From Lentimicrobiaceae bacterium (GTDB taxonomy: Bacteria; Bacteroidota; Bacteroidia; Bacteroidales; Lentimicrobiaceae), in NCBI GenBank assembly GCA_020636745.1, contig JACJXH010000003.1:186001-250000 (forward strand): a stretch of 64,000 bases of DNA, given 5' to 3'. Made by a program: the position numbers and the translations under genes. The notes beneath the pieces were generated by a model. That model ran no database searches. It saw nothing but the letters and a program-made list of their open reading frames with translations, and had not been told where the DNA came from. Of the stretch, positions 34,313 through 42,607 are shown in pieces (the stretch's first letter is position 1; each line of letters opens with the position of its first letter).

Positions 34313-35236
34313 ATGAAAAAAGTTCTTGTTGCCACAGACAAACCTTTTGCCAAAGTTGCGGTAGATGGTATAAGGCAAATTGTGGAGAAAGCAGGTTATG
34401 AACTCGTTCTACTCGAAAAGTACACTGAACATTCAGACTTAATTAATGCTGTAGCAGATGTTGATGCTATGATTATTCGCAGTGACATTGCCGACCGCAG
34501 TGTAATTGAGGCTGGAAAAAACTTAAAAATTATTGTTCGTGCCGGTGCCGGTTACGATAACATTGACTTAGCTGCAGCTACCGAGCACAAAGTTGTTGCC
34601 ATGAATACACCAGGACAGAATTCTAATGCAGTTGCAGAACTGGCACTTGGAATGATGGTTTATATGGCTCGCAATGCCTATAACGGCACCAGTGGAACTG
34701 AATTAAGGGGAAAATCTTTGGGTATTCATGCCTATGGAAATGTTGGCAAGTATGTTGCCCAGATAGCCAAGGGTTTCGGAATGGAGGTTTTTGCCTTTGA
34801 CCCGTTTGTTGATGCTGCATCTATGGAAAAAGACGGTGTTAAATCTATTGGTACAGTTGATGAGTTATACAGCAAATGCCAGTATATTTCGCTTCATATT
34901 CCTGCTAATGCTCAAACTAAAAAGTCGATTGGATTTGACCTGCTTTCAAAAATGCCTAAGGGTGCTACCCTTGTTAATACAGCACGAAAAGAGGTTATTG
35001 ACGAAGAAGGTTTATTAAAAATATTTGAATCAAGAACGGACTTTAAATATTTAAGTGACATTGAACCTGAAGCAAAAACTGAAATTTCTGAAAAATATGC
35101 CGGAAGATTCTTCTTTACTCCCAAAAAAATGGGAGCGCAAACTTCAGAAGCCAATATAAATGCAGGACTTGCTGCAGCTAACCAGATAGTGAATTTCCTT
35201 GAAAACGGAGTAACTACTTTTCAAGTAAACAAATAA
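34313..35236 (+). CDS. serA: D-3-phosphoglycerate dehydrogenase, short form
   Basis: The enzyme of the first step of serine synthesis oxidises 3-phosphoglycerate with NAD. The product is about 307 residues (from ATG 34313, MKKVLVATDKPFAKVAVDG). It has the two-domain 2-hydroxyacid dehydrogenase fold with the Rossmann loop GIHAYGNVGKYVAQIAKGFG (about 137-156), the Asp after the second strand (FAFDPFVD), the catalytic Arg region NTARKEVID and Glu in SDIEPEA. The usual active-site His is not in its canonical HxxxP-type motif: the region reads FFFTPKKMGAQT, with Lys in place of His as in the Bacteroidota and Entamoeba-type enzymes. It lacks the C-terminal ACT domain, so serine feedback by that route is absent. 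serC, often adjacent, is not here. Confidence 0.87.
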   Translation: MKKVLVATDKPFAKVAVDGIRQIVEKAGYELVLLEKYTEHSDLINAVADVDAMIIRSDIADRSVIEAGKNLKIIVRAGAGYDNIDLAAATEHKVVAMNTPGQNSNAVAELALGMMVYMARNAYNGTSGTELRGKSLGIHAYGNVGKYVAQIAKGFGMEVFAFDPFVDAASMEKDGVKSIGTVDELYSKCQYISLHIPANAQTKKSIGFDLLSKMPKGATLVNTARKEVIDEEGLLKIFESRTDFKYLSDIEPEAKTEISEKYAGRFFFTPKKMGAQTSEANINAGLAAANQIVNFLENGVTTFQVNK

Positions 35237-35244
35237 TGATTTTC

Positions 35245-35286
35245 TAAACCATGTTGAATCTTATTTTTAAGGTTCAACATGGTTTA
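35245..35286 (+). repeat. 14-bp perfect inverted repeat after serA
   Basis: TAAACCATGTTGAA at 35245-35258 and TTCAACATGGTTTA at 35273-35286 form a perfect 14-bp stem with a 14-base loop. It starts 9 bp past the serA stop. There is no long T run after it, so it may protect the 3' end or act as a weak terminator. Confidence 0.65.
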
Positions 35287-35377
35287 CCAGATAAATAAAG
35301 CAGATTTTCAGAATGACCAGCATAATTTTCTGAAAAAAAGACAGATATAAAATTACTAACCAACAAAACTACTAGAA

Positions 35378-35788
35378 ATGGATTCTGAACTCGAAAAAGC
35401 AGTAACCTTCTTCAGATTCGAAGATTTAAGAATTTACCATAAAGCAATAGATTATATTGAGTGGGTAACTATTAAAACATCTCAATTTCCAAATGACAAT
35501 CAGGCAAGCATTGGAGGGCGTTTCGGCCTTTCTGCCCAGGCCATTGCACTTAATATTTCAGAAGGTTCGGCCAGAAATAAAAGTCAGTTTATTTACTATC
35601 TTAAAATGGCCAAAAGCGCAGTCAGGGAGTGTGTTGTTTTTACGCTGCTTGCGTCAAAACTAGGCTACATTAACGAAACTGAAGTTGAAGAATCAAGAGG
35701 GCAATTGATGGAAATGACCAAAATGATCGGAGCGCTTATTGGTTCTTTACAGCGGGCCTCTGATTTAAATGCAGAAGATCCTGATTGA
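35378..35788 (+). CDS. Four-helix-bundle protein (S23/IVP family)
   Basis: The 136-residue protein is of the four helix bundle family first seen encoded in 23S rRNA intervening sequences, with the characteristic FEDLRIYHKAIDYIEWV start and NISEGSARNKSQFIYYLKMAKSAVREC centre. Related proteins in Bacteroidota are common free-standing genes, and their function is not known. Here it sits between serA and the DUF1015 gene, which are usually direct neighbours, and appears as an insertion in that order. It has about 140 bp in front of it and its own start context. Confidence 0.85.
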   Translation: MDSELEKAVTFFRFEDLRIYHKAIDYIEWVTIKTSQFPNDNQASIGGRFGLSAQAIALNISEGSARNKSQFIYYLKMAKSAVRECVVFTLLASKLGYINETEVEESRGQLMEMTKMIGALIGSLQRASDLNAEDPD

Positions 35789-35817
35789 CAACTTTATATG
35801 TAAAAATTGAATTCCAT

Positions 35818-35831
35818 CTGTTTGTAAACAG
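35818..35831. repeat. 14-bp palindrome upstream of the leader promoter
   Basis: CTGTTTGTAAACAG (CTGTTT, two bases, AAACAG) is a perfect dyad that ends 7 bp before the -33 box of the promoter at 35838. It may be an operator. Confidence 0.35.
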
Positions 35832-35837
35832 TATATT

Positions 35838-35867
35838 TTTGCATTCCGATAATATTCTATATTTTTG
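35838..35867 (+). promoter_or_regulatory. Promoter of the DUF1015 leader
   Basis: TTTG at 35838-35841 and TATTTTTG at 35860-35867 are 18 bp apart, close to the consensus spacing. The transcript should start near 35874, which is the first base of the antiterminator-like stem. Confidence 0.6.
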
Positions 35868-35873
35868 CCACAT

Positions 35874-35935
35874 CCGGCATGCGGGTATGGTATTTATTTA
35901 CCCTTTTTGCCGGAATTGTTAATTCCGGTTTTTTT
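35874..35935 (+). promoter_or_regulatory. Attenuator-like leader with two mutually exclusive hairpins
   Basis: The leader can form hairpin A: CCGGCA (35874-35879) pairs with TGCCGG (35908-35913), with an inner GGGTA/TACCC stem (35883-35887 with 35899-35903). It can instead form hairpin B: CCGGAATT/AATTCCGG (35910-35917 with 35921-35928) followed by seven T residues, a textbook terminator. The two share bases 35910-35913, so only one can form at a time. Hairpin B would stop transcription 44 bp before the DUF1015 start, and hairpin A would allow it. The trigger is not known. A small stand-alone RNA is the alternative reading. Confidence 0.5.
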
Positions 35936-35978
35936 ATGATTACCGGTTCATGGAATCTTACATAAAATAAAACTCATT

Positions 35979-37226
35979 ATGGCAATTCTTAAACCATTCA
36001 GGGGGCTAAGGCCACCCAAAGACATTTCACAAAAACTCGCTTCACGACCCTACGATGTTCTCAATTCAAAAGAAGCTCGCATCGAAGCTAATGGTAATCC
36101 ATGGTCATTACTGCATATTATCAAACCTGAGATAGACCTTCCGGAAGACATGGATGAGCATGCAGAGGAAGTATACTTAAAAGCTAAAGAAAACCTGAAT
36201 AAGTTTCGTGAAAACAAATGGCTGGAGCAGGATAATGAAGAATTTCTGTATATCTATGCTCAAACAATGAACGGCCGCACTCAGTATGGACTTGTTGGAT
36301 GTGCCGGTGTAGAAGACTACATGAATGGTATTATAAAAAAGCATGAGCTTACACGAAAAGACAAGGAAGAAGATCGAATGAAGCACGTGCGTGTAACTAA
36401 CGCAAATATGGAGCCGGTTTTCTTTACCTATCCTGCAGTTGCTGAAATTGATGCCATTATTGAAAAGATTGTCAGCAATGAGCAGCCTGAATATGACTTT
36501 ACAGCAGATGATGGATTTGGTCATCATTTCTGGGTGATAAGGGATAAAGCTACGATAAGTGCGCTTACCTCGCTTTTTGAAAAGGTGCCTTACACTTATG
36601 TTGCAGATGGACATCACCGCACAGCAGCAGCAGCCCTGGTTGGCAATGAAAAGAAAGCAAATAACCCTGAACATACAGGAAATGAGGAATATAATTACTT
36701 CCTGGCTGTTCATTTCCCTTCCAATCAGCTGACAATTATCGACTATAACAGAGTGGTGAAAGACCTGAATGGTTTAACTGGCCCTGATTTTATAGAAAAG
36801 CTCAGAGAGGCTTTTGAGATTGAAGAGAAAGGGGAAGAAATTTATAAGCCAGAACAATTACATGACTTCAGTATGTATCTTGATGGTAAATGGTACTCAC
36901 TGAAGGCTAAAACAGGCACTTATGACGATAATGATCCTATAGGCATTCTTGATGTGACTGTTTTAAGCAAACAAATTCTGGAAAAAGTGCTTGACATTCA
37001 GGATCTGAGAACCTCAAAAAGAATTGATTTTGTTGGGGGTATACGTGGATTAGGAGAACTTAAAAGAAGAGTAGACAGTGGTGAAATGGCTGTTGCTTTT
37101 GCACTTTACCCTGTTTCTTTACAGCAGCTTATTGATATTGCTGATTCCGGTAATATTATGCCTCCTAAAACAACCTGGTTTGAGCCCAAACTCAGAAGCG
37201 GATTAGTTGTTCATTTACTTGACTAA
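35979..37226 (+). CDS. DUF1015 family protein
   Basis: The 415-residue cytoplasmic protein covers the whole DUF1015 (COG4198) family. Conserved features include the N-terminal FRGLRPP and RPYDVLNSKEAR, the central DGHHRTAAA (about 210-218) and the C-terminal KLRSGLVVH. No reaction has been proven for the family. In Bacteroidota it is habitually encoded with serC and serA, and its His- and Arg-rich motifs suggest an enzyme linked to serine metabolism, which is inference. It is preceded by an attenuator-like leader and followed 15 bp later by a tiny winged-helix gene. Confidence 0.88.
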   Translation: MAILKPFRGLRPPKDISQKLASRPYDVLNSKEARIEANGNPWSLLHIIKPEIDLPEDMDEHAEEVYLKAKENLNKFRENKWLEQDNEEFLYIYAQTMNGRTQYGLVGCAGVEDYMNGIIKKHELTRKDKEEDRMKHVRVTNANMEPVFFTYPAVAEIDAIIEKIVSNEQPEYDFTADDGFGHHFWVIRDKATISALTSLFEKVPYTYVADGHHRTAAAALVGNEKKANNPEHTGNEEYNYFLAVHFPSNQLTIIDYNRVVKDLNGLTGPDFIEKLREAFEIEEKGEEIYKPEQLHDFSMYLDGKWYSLKAKTGTYDDNDPIGILDVTVLSKQILEKVLDIQDLRTSKRIDFVGGIRGLGELKRRVDSGEMAVAFALYPVSLQQLIDIADSGNIMPPKTTWFEPKLRSGLVVHLLD

Positions 37227-37241
37227 TCAATCACAGCAAAT

Positions 37242-37421
37242 ATGGACATAGCAGAACAAATTCTAAAAGCACTTACCGATGCCGGCAAACCTATGAAAGC
37301 AGGTGAAATTGCTGAATCAACCGGCATTGATAAGAAAGAGGTGGACAATGCTATCAAAAAACTAAAAAAAGAAGATAAGTTGAGTTCGCCTAAAGTATGT
37401 TACTACGAACCAAAGAAATAA
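37242..37421 (+). CDS. Small winged-helix DNA-binding protein
   Basis: The 59-residue protein MDIAEQILKALTDAGKPMKA and onward has a helix-turn-helix at about 18-42 (KAGEIAESTGIDKKEVDNAI) and a C-terminal wing (KLSSPKVCYYEP). It is little more than one winged-helix domain, as in stand-alone MarR/DprA-type winged-helix fragments. It is 15 bp after DUF1015 and before a strong bidirectional terminator, so it is the last gene of that operon. It might bind DNA as a local regulator, possibly at the palindrome or leader upstream, which is speculation. Confidence 0.75.
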   Translation: MDIAEQILKALTDAGKPMKAGEIAESTGIDKKEVDNAIKKLKKEDKLSSPKVCYYEPKK

Positions 37422-37423
37422 AA

Positions 37424-37448
37424 AGCGGGGCAATAGCCCCGCTTTTTA
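37424..37448. terminator. Bidirectional terminator
   Basis: AGCGGGGC/GCCCCGCT (37424-37431 with 37436-37443) has an AATA loop, with T-rich tails on both strands. It serves the DUF1015 operon on the plus strand and the convergent hybrid kinase on the minus strand. Confidence 0.9.
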
Positions 37449-40433
37449 TTTCTGATGCTTTGTTTCAAGGTATCTTGATAAGATATTCATCAAAATATTA
37501 AATTTAGCTGGTTTGGCAATATAATCATCACAGCCTGCCTGGAAACATAACTTTTCCTCATTTGCAGTCAACCTGTTAGAATGTGCAATAACCGGCATTT
37601 TCGGCGATAATTTCTTGATTTCACGTGCAATTTCATACCCATTCATTTTGGGAATATTGACATCAAGAATTACCAAATCAACCTGTCCATTCTCTTTGCA
37701 GATATTAAGTCCTGTGACACCATCTTTGGCTCTTAATAAGTTTATACCCGTTCTGGAGAGCGCTGTATAAATATAATTAAAGTGTGAATCAATGTCCTCA
37801 ATGATCAACATGGTTTTTGAGCTCCAGTCAAAAAGTAACGGAAAATCAGCGTGATTTTTCTGCTTCGGTGATAAATAATTCGGCTCAACAGGTTTATATG
37901 GAACAGTAAAATAAAATATTGAACCTTCGCCTAAAACTGATTCAACCCAGATTGAACCACCCAGAAGTTCAATTATATTCTGGGAAATAGCAAGCCCGAG
38001 ACCGGTACCACCGCGGTGTCTGATGCCCGAATCAATGACCTGCCTGAATCTGGTGAATATAACTTTTTGGTCAGCTTCAGAAATACCAATCCCAGTATCC
38101 TTAACATAAAACAATAAATTGCCTCCATCAAGTTTGTAACCATATCTGATGGCTCCTTTTACTGTAAATTTAATTGCATTGCCCAAAAGATTGGAATACA
38201 CCTGTCGTAATCTGAACGGATCGGTATACACCAATTCTGAAATATCGTGTTGTTCAACTTCAGCAATCAACTTGACATCGGTTTTAAGCTTACGATTAAG
38301 TTGATCGGAAAATGACACAAAGAGTTCATTAACCAACTCCTTCAGGTTGCAAGGCTCAATTGAAATGTTTAATTGCCCGGCTTCAATTTTTGAAATATCA
38401 ATAATGTCATCAATTAGGTTTAATAATGCTTCCCCTGAATTGTTGATATGTTGAATGTATTCCGTTTTTTCTTCAGCCGATAAACTATCTTCAGAAAGAA
38501 GTGATGAAAATCCGATAATAGAATTCATTGGAGTGCGGATTTCATGACTCATATTTGCCAGAAATGCGGTTTTTAGCCTGTCAGATTCTTCCGCTTTTTC
38601 CTTGGCTGCTTTAAATTGCATTTGAATTTCTTCCTTTTCGGTAATATCGCGGCTAATAGCCATAATGCCCAAAACCTGACCTTTATTATCAGTATAAATT
38701 ACTTTTACAGTATCAAGCAGTCGCCTCGAACCATCTGAAAAAACGTTCCATTCTTCATTTCTAATGGGGATATGATCTTCTAAAATCTTTAAATCTGATT
38801 TCAAATAACGTTCTGCAGAATCTTTTTGAAAAAAGTCAAAATCTGTTTTACCAATAATATCAGTCTCTTTCATTCCGATATAACTGGCAAAGGCTTTATT
38901 GCACCCAACATATTTACTGTTAGTGTCTTTAAAGAAAATAAAATCAGGAATTGAATCTATGAGAGAACGTAACAATGCCTGTTCTTTTTCAAGTGCAATT
39001 CTTGCTGCATCCCGTTCAAGAATCGTACTGTTGACAGATTCTGACAATTCGCGAAATTCCTTAAATGAAACCATCTCTTTTTCAATCAGTATTGATTCAA
39101 GACTGGCTTTTCGAAAGTTTGCGGTAAACCGGCTGAACTCAAGCAATAATCTTCCTGACACTAACCGGGCAAATATGTAAAATAAGAGCAGGAACAACAC
39201 CAATAAAACCACCAGCCGGATAGCCCATGAGAATATTTTAGCTTTTAGGTCATTCTGTTTTAAAAGGATATCATTTTCAATGTCATTCTTATAATAGCCA
39301 GCTCCTACAATCCAGTTCCACTCCTTAAAGTATTTAACATAAGAGACTTTAGGCTCAAAATCATTGGAAGCCAGTTTTATAAATTTGTATTCATAAAAAC
39401 CGTCATTTTCATCAAGGGCTATTCTGCGGCAATTCTGAAATATATCTATCCAGTTTTTATCACCGCTTTGCAATATATCCACAGGCTTTGCAGGACGATC
39501 TCCGTTAGATAACAATGCCTTACCATCAAGCGTATTGATAAAAATGTAACCAGCATTTCCATATCTTAAATGAGAGAGCCATTCAAGCAAATCCTCTTTT
39601 AAGTCGTCCTCAAAATCTTTCAGGTAGTCTTTTGAGCCAAAATACCAGTTTAGAGGAGCAAATTTTCTGACATAAGTAAATTTATATACAACAGAATCCT
39701 GTATGTTTTCATTAATAGGGGCTCTGTATGTCAAAAATCCCCTGTCCACCTGTTTTAAAAATTCAATTTCATTTCTTACCAGATAATTACCTAAACTATC
39801 CCTGAAATTGATACTGTTGCGGTTTTCAAATTTGTGGCTTCTCGGCAGCAACACAGAATACCCATCGCACGTATAAATAAAGATATCAGCCCTGCCCTGG
39901 TTAAATCTGATAGGGCGGAGTGCATCTTTCACCATCTTAGCTATTTCGCTGTTCGATTTGATAGATTTATTCTCGGTATAGATATTATTTGCTATTTCAT
40001 ATGCTTCATCAACCCTTTGTTTGATGCTTCGCTTAATATTTTCCTGTGAAAGTGATCTGTTATACTCAATGTACTTAATCGCTCTTTCAACCTCACTTTT
40101 AATCAGGAGTTTTTGTGTTTCATTAAAAGAGCTTCTCAAATTATCAGATTCAGCCTTAAATTGTTTCATCTCGGAATATGCCAGATAAAAGCTGACGGAC
40201 AATACAACCAGCGATGCTATGGCCATAAAGCTCACCGAAAGCACCGTAATAAGGCTTTGATTTCTGATGTAATTAATAATTCTGCTATATAATTTCAAAA
40301 TATGTCGAATGTCTGAGAAATTAATAACTCCAGTAGATGAACCTGATAAAATTCTTAAGAGAGCTGTTAATGAATCAAATGCAGTTACATAAATAAAGAT
40401 GATTTCAGAACACCACAAATGATAATTTGCCAA
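37446..40433 (-). CDS. Membrane hybrid histidine kinase with Cache sensor (Cache-PAS-HisKA-HATPase-REC)
   Basis: The frame is 995 residues, but the first 50 or so look unlike a protein start, so the true start may lie nearer 40,300. A first membrane segment (about 62-85, SLITVLSVSFMAIASLVVLS) and a second (about 412-435) enclose a periplasmic sensor with two Cache-like modules (about 115-400, each with a WYFGSKDYL or WNWIVGAGYY end). A PAS domain (about 490-600) and HisKA follow, with the His in NMSHEIRTPMNS (about 630). An ATPase domain (GGTGLGLAISQNI) and a C-terminal receiver with Asp in LVILDVNIPKMNG (about 922) complete it. Cache domains bind small ligands such as organic acids. No output gene is adjacent. 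Confidence 0.88.
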   Translation of the reverse strand: MANYHLWCSEIIFIYVTAFDSLTALLRILSGSSTGVINFSDIRHILKLYSRIINYIRNQSLITVLSVSFMAIASLVVLSVSFYLAYSEMKQFKAESDNLRSSFNETQKLLIKSEVERAIKYIEYNRSLSQENIKRSIKQRVDEAYEIANNIYTENKSIKSNSEIAKMVKDALRPIRFNQGRADIFIYTCDGYSVLLPRSHKFENRNSINFRDSLGNYLVRNEIEFLKQVDRGFLTYRAPINENIQDSVVYKFTYVRKFAPLNWYFGSKDYLKDFEDDLKEDLLEWLSHLRYGNAGYIFINTLDGKALLSNGDRPAKPVDILQSGDKNWIDIFQNCRRIALDENDGFYEYKFIKLASNDFEPKVSYVKYFKEWNWIVGAGYYKNDIENDILLKQNDLKAKIFSWAIRLVVLLVLFLLLFYIFARLVSGRLLLEFSRFTANFRKASLESILIEKEMVSFKEFRELSESVNSTILERDAARIALEKEQALLRSLIDSIPDFIFFKDTNSKYVGCNKAFASYIGMKETDIIGKTDFDFFQKDSAERYLKSDLKILEDHIPIRNEEWNVFSDGSRRLLDTVKVIYTDNKGQVLGIMAISRDITEKEEIQMQFKAAKEKAEESDRLKTAFLANMSHEIRTPMNSIIGFSSLLSEDSLSAEEKTEYIQHINNSGEALLNLIDDIIDISKIEAGQLNISIEPCNLKELVNELFVSFSDQLNRKLKTDVKLIAEVEQHDISELVYTDPFRLRQVYSNLLGNAIKFTVKGAIRYGYKLDGGNLLFYVKDTGIGISEADQKVIFTRFRQVIDSGIRHRGGTGLGLAISQNIIELLGGSIWVESVLGEGSIFYFTVPYKPVEPNYLSPKQKNHADFPLLFDWSSKTMLIIEDIDSHFNYIYTALSRTGINLLRAKDGVTGLNICKENGQVDLVILDVNIPKMNGYEIAREIKKLSPKMPVIAHSNRLTANEEKLCFQAGCDDYIAKPAKFNILMNILSRYLETKHQK

Positions 40434-40585
40434 CCTAATTCATTGTTTTCAAATGATTAAATCAAACAAGTAAAAAATTCAAAAAAGCAGTTCTCACCAA
40501 GTCATTCTGATTCATTAGCAAATCTAATGAATAATGGCGAATATCAGCAAAAGTAACTATAGAAAAACATAAAAAATCAGGGAAT

Positions 40586-42445
40586 TTATAAGTCCATGTA
40601 CTCCTGAAAAACAGCCTGCAGATAAGATTTTCCTTCTCTTATAATTGAATCTTGAAATGCAGGCGGAATTGAATTTTCGTTATAGTGTTTTACCCGGGCA
40701 TCCCATACAAAATGTCCGGCCGGGCGCACCCAACCCAATCCTTCTTCAAATGAATAATAGGCAAATTCAGGTGAATACGGGTTAAAAAGGTTGCGGCTCC
40801 AGTGAAATTCATCAGCGCTTATATTAAGTTGATGCAATAAAGTGGATGCGAGGTCTGGTTGATTTGACAGCCTTTTGATTTTCATCCCCTTAAATTCATC
40901 TTTAATCACATCACCAAAAAGCAAGAGAGGTATCCGGTGATATAAAGGTGTGGTAAATGGCCAGTTGCGGTAAGAGTTATGGCTATGGTCAGCGACAAAA
41001 ATAAAGAGTGTGTTTTTAAACCAGGGTTGCTTTCGGGCATTCGAAATAAACTGCCCCAACGAACGATCGGTATAGTAAGCGGAATTAATGTATTTTCTTT
41101 CATTATCGCCCCAATGCAGCACTTCTTCCATAGGTTGATCATACGGAGAATGCGAACTCAGTGTAAAAAGTGCTGAGAAAAAAGGTTCCTTTTCTTTGTT
41201 TAAATCATTGAGCTGTCGCGCCAGGACAAATTCATCATGAACCCCCAACTTTCCTTTTTTCACATCATTTCCAAAGTCTGCACCTTCCGTTATTCTTTTA
41301 AATCCATTGTGCAGGATAAATCCTTTGATATTTCCATAAATGAGTTGTCCGCCAAAATAAAACGAAGTAGCATAACCTTCATTGATTAGCTTGTTTGTCA
41401 GGGTGGGCAATTTGGCAAATTTATCGGGCTGAACTGTAATAGAAGAAATTGGATGAGCAGGGAAACCACCAAAAATGCTCGACATTGCTTGTTCACTTCT
41501 GGGGCCTGTAGCATAAAGATTGGTAAATAAAATACCTTCGTTTTCAAGTTTATGAAATTCGGGTGTGATGCCAGGTTCACCTCCCAGGGATTCAATCAAA
41601 TCGGCCGACCAGCTTTCCATTATAATCAACACAATATTGGGACGCTCAGTATTCAATACCCTGATGGTAGTATCGACCGGGGTTTTAAAAATTTCATTGA
41701 TTGTTTCTTTAACTTCGCCATCGGGATAAGATGCAAATGGATTTTTGCCGAAGTTTTTATAGTTTTCGATGATGTTGATAAACAGATTAAACCCTGAGTT
41801 GACCGATGCCAGATTGAGAATATTATGGTGCGAATAATACGATTCACTTTGGTTGATGGGAATTTGCTGAACACCTCCGCGAGCACCAATAAACAGGACT
41901 ATGGGTGTGATAACTGCAAAAACAGCCGAGAAGAGATAATTTCTCTTTACCTGAACAATATCTTTATAGAACCACTTTTTGAAAATCAAAAGACTGATCA
42001 TAAAAAAAACAGCAAAAGCTCCCAATAAAGAGAAAAAACTGGCAGTGGAAATAGTGTCATAGATTTCAGCCGGATGGCTCAGATATGTAAATGCTTTAAA
42101 TGGAAGTTTCGTTTTCCATTCAGGATATATGCCCAGTTCTACAACAGTTAATAAACTAAAAAGAAAGAGACCAATATAGGTATAAACCTTCAATACTTTA
42201 TTGAGCCAGGCTGGACTATAAACAGATTGAACTAAAAACAATACAAAAGGTATCATCATAAAATAACAAGCTGTTGCAAAATCGAGATGAAGTGCATACA
42301 GGTACGATGCCATTATCTCGGAAAATGCAATACCTTCAACTTTCAGCAGATTCACATTGGCAACCAGAAACAGGGTTCTGGCAATTGCAAAATATAACAT
42401 CCAGAAAATAAACATTTTCAGAAAAGCCAACAGTATTTTTTTCAT
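40586..42445 (-). CDS. LtaS-like sulfatase-fold membrane enzyme (phosphoglycerol/phosphoethanolamine transferase type)
   Basis: The 619-residue protein has about five membrane helices in residues 1-185 and a periplasmic alkaline-phosphatase/sulfatase domain (about 265-560). Metal-site motifs are visible: LIIMESWSADLI (Glu), the nucleophile region ATGPRSEQAMSS (Ser or Thr), GVHDEFV and FVADHSHNSY (Asp-His). The family transfers glycerol-phosphate or ethanolamine-phosphate to cell-surface lipids or glycans. In a Gram-negative cell a modification of lipid A or a surface glycan is more likely than lipoteichoic acid synthesis. It is divergent from the glycosylation operon. TAATTTTG (complement of 42487-42494) is its likely -7 box. 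Confidence 0.85.
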   Translation of the reverse strand: MKKILLAFLKMFIFWMLYFAIARTLFLVANVNLLKVEGIAFSEIMASYLYALHLDFATACYFMMIPFVLFLVQSVYSPAWLNKVLKVYTYIGLFLFSLLTVVELGIYPEWKTKLPFKAFTYLSHPAEIYDTISTASFFSLLGAFAVFFMISLLIFKKWFYKDIVQVKRNYLFSAVFAVITPIVLFIGARGGVQQIPINQSESYYSHHNILNLASVNSGFNLFINIIENYKNFGKNPFASYPDGEVKETINEIFKTPVDTTIRVLNTERPNIVLIIMESWSADLIESLGGEPGITPEFHKLENEGILFTNLYATGPRSEQAMSSIFGGFPAHPISSITVQPDKFAKLPTLTNKLINEGYATSFYFGGQLIYGNIKGFILHNGFKRITEGADFGNDVKKGKLGVHDEFVLARQLNDLNKEKEPFFSALFTLSSHSPYDQPMEEVLHWGDNERKYINSAYYTDRSLGQFISNARKQPWFKNTLFIFVADHSHNSYRNWPFTTPLYHRIPLLLFGDVIKDEFKGMKIKRLSNQPDLASTLLHQLNISADEFHWSRNLFNPYSPEFAYYSFEEGLGWVRPAGHFVWDARVKHYNENSIPPAFQDSIIREGKSYLQAVFQEYMDL

Positions 42446-42542
42446 AGTTTAAGAGTTCAAAGTCAGACAACCTGAATTAGAGTGTGCAAAATTACAATAC
42501 TTTATCAAGCATTTTAATAATGAATTAATTTACGCGTTATTG

Positions 42543-42580
42543 CACCGGCCGGTGAATCATACCAAATATCATTACTTTTG
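42543..42580 (+). promoter_or_regulatory. Promoter of the glycosylation operon with a 12-bp palindrome
   Basis: TACTTTTG at 42573-42580 is a perfect -7 box. The expected -33 position (about 42549-42553) has no TTTG and is instead covered by the perfect palindrome CACCGGCCGGTG at 42543-42554, unusually GC-rich for this AT-rich gap. This arrangement fits a promoter that depends on a DNA-binding activator. The -7 box also excludes a TTG start at 42578. Confidence 0.5.
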
Positions 42581-42607
42581 CAATTACTTTGTACAAACAG
42601 TTCATTC

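Noticed and set aside
35378..35788. Sign of a 23S rRNA intervening sequence because of the S23-type protein
   Set aside because: No rRNA sequence surrounds the gene. Free-standing members of this family are common in Bacteroidota.
36177..36713. Open frame of 178 codons opposite the DUF1015 gene
   Set aside because: The plus-strand DUF1015 protein is full-length and family-like. The antisense frame has no recognisable feature.
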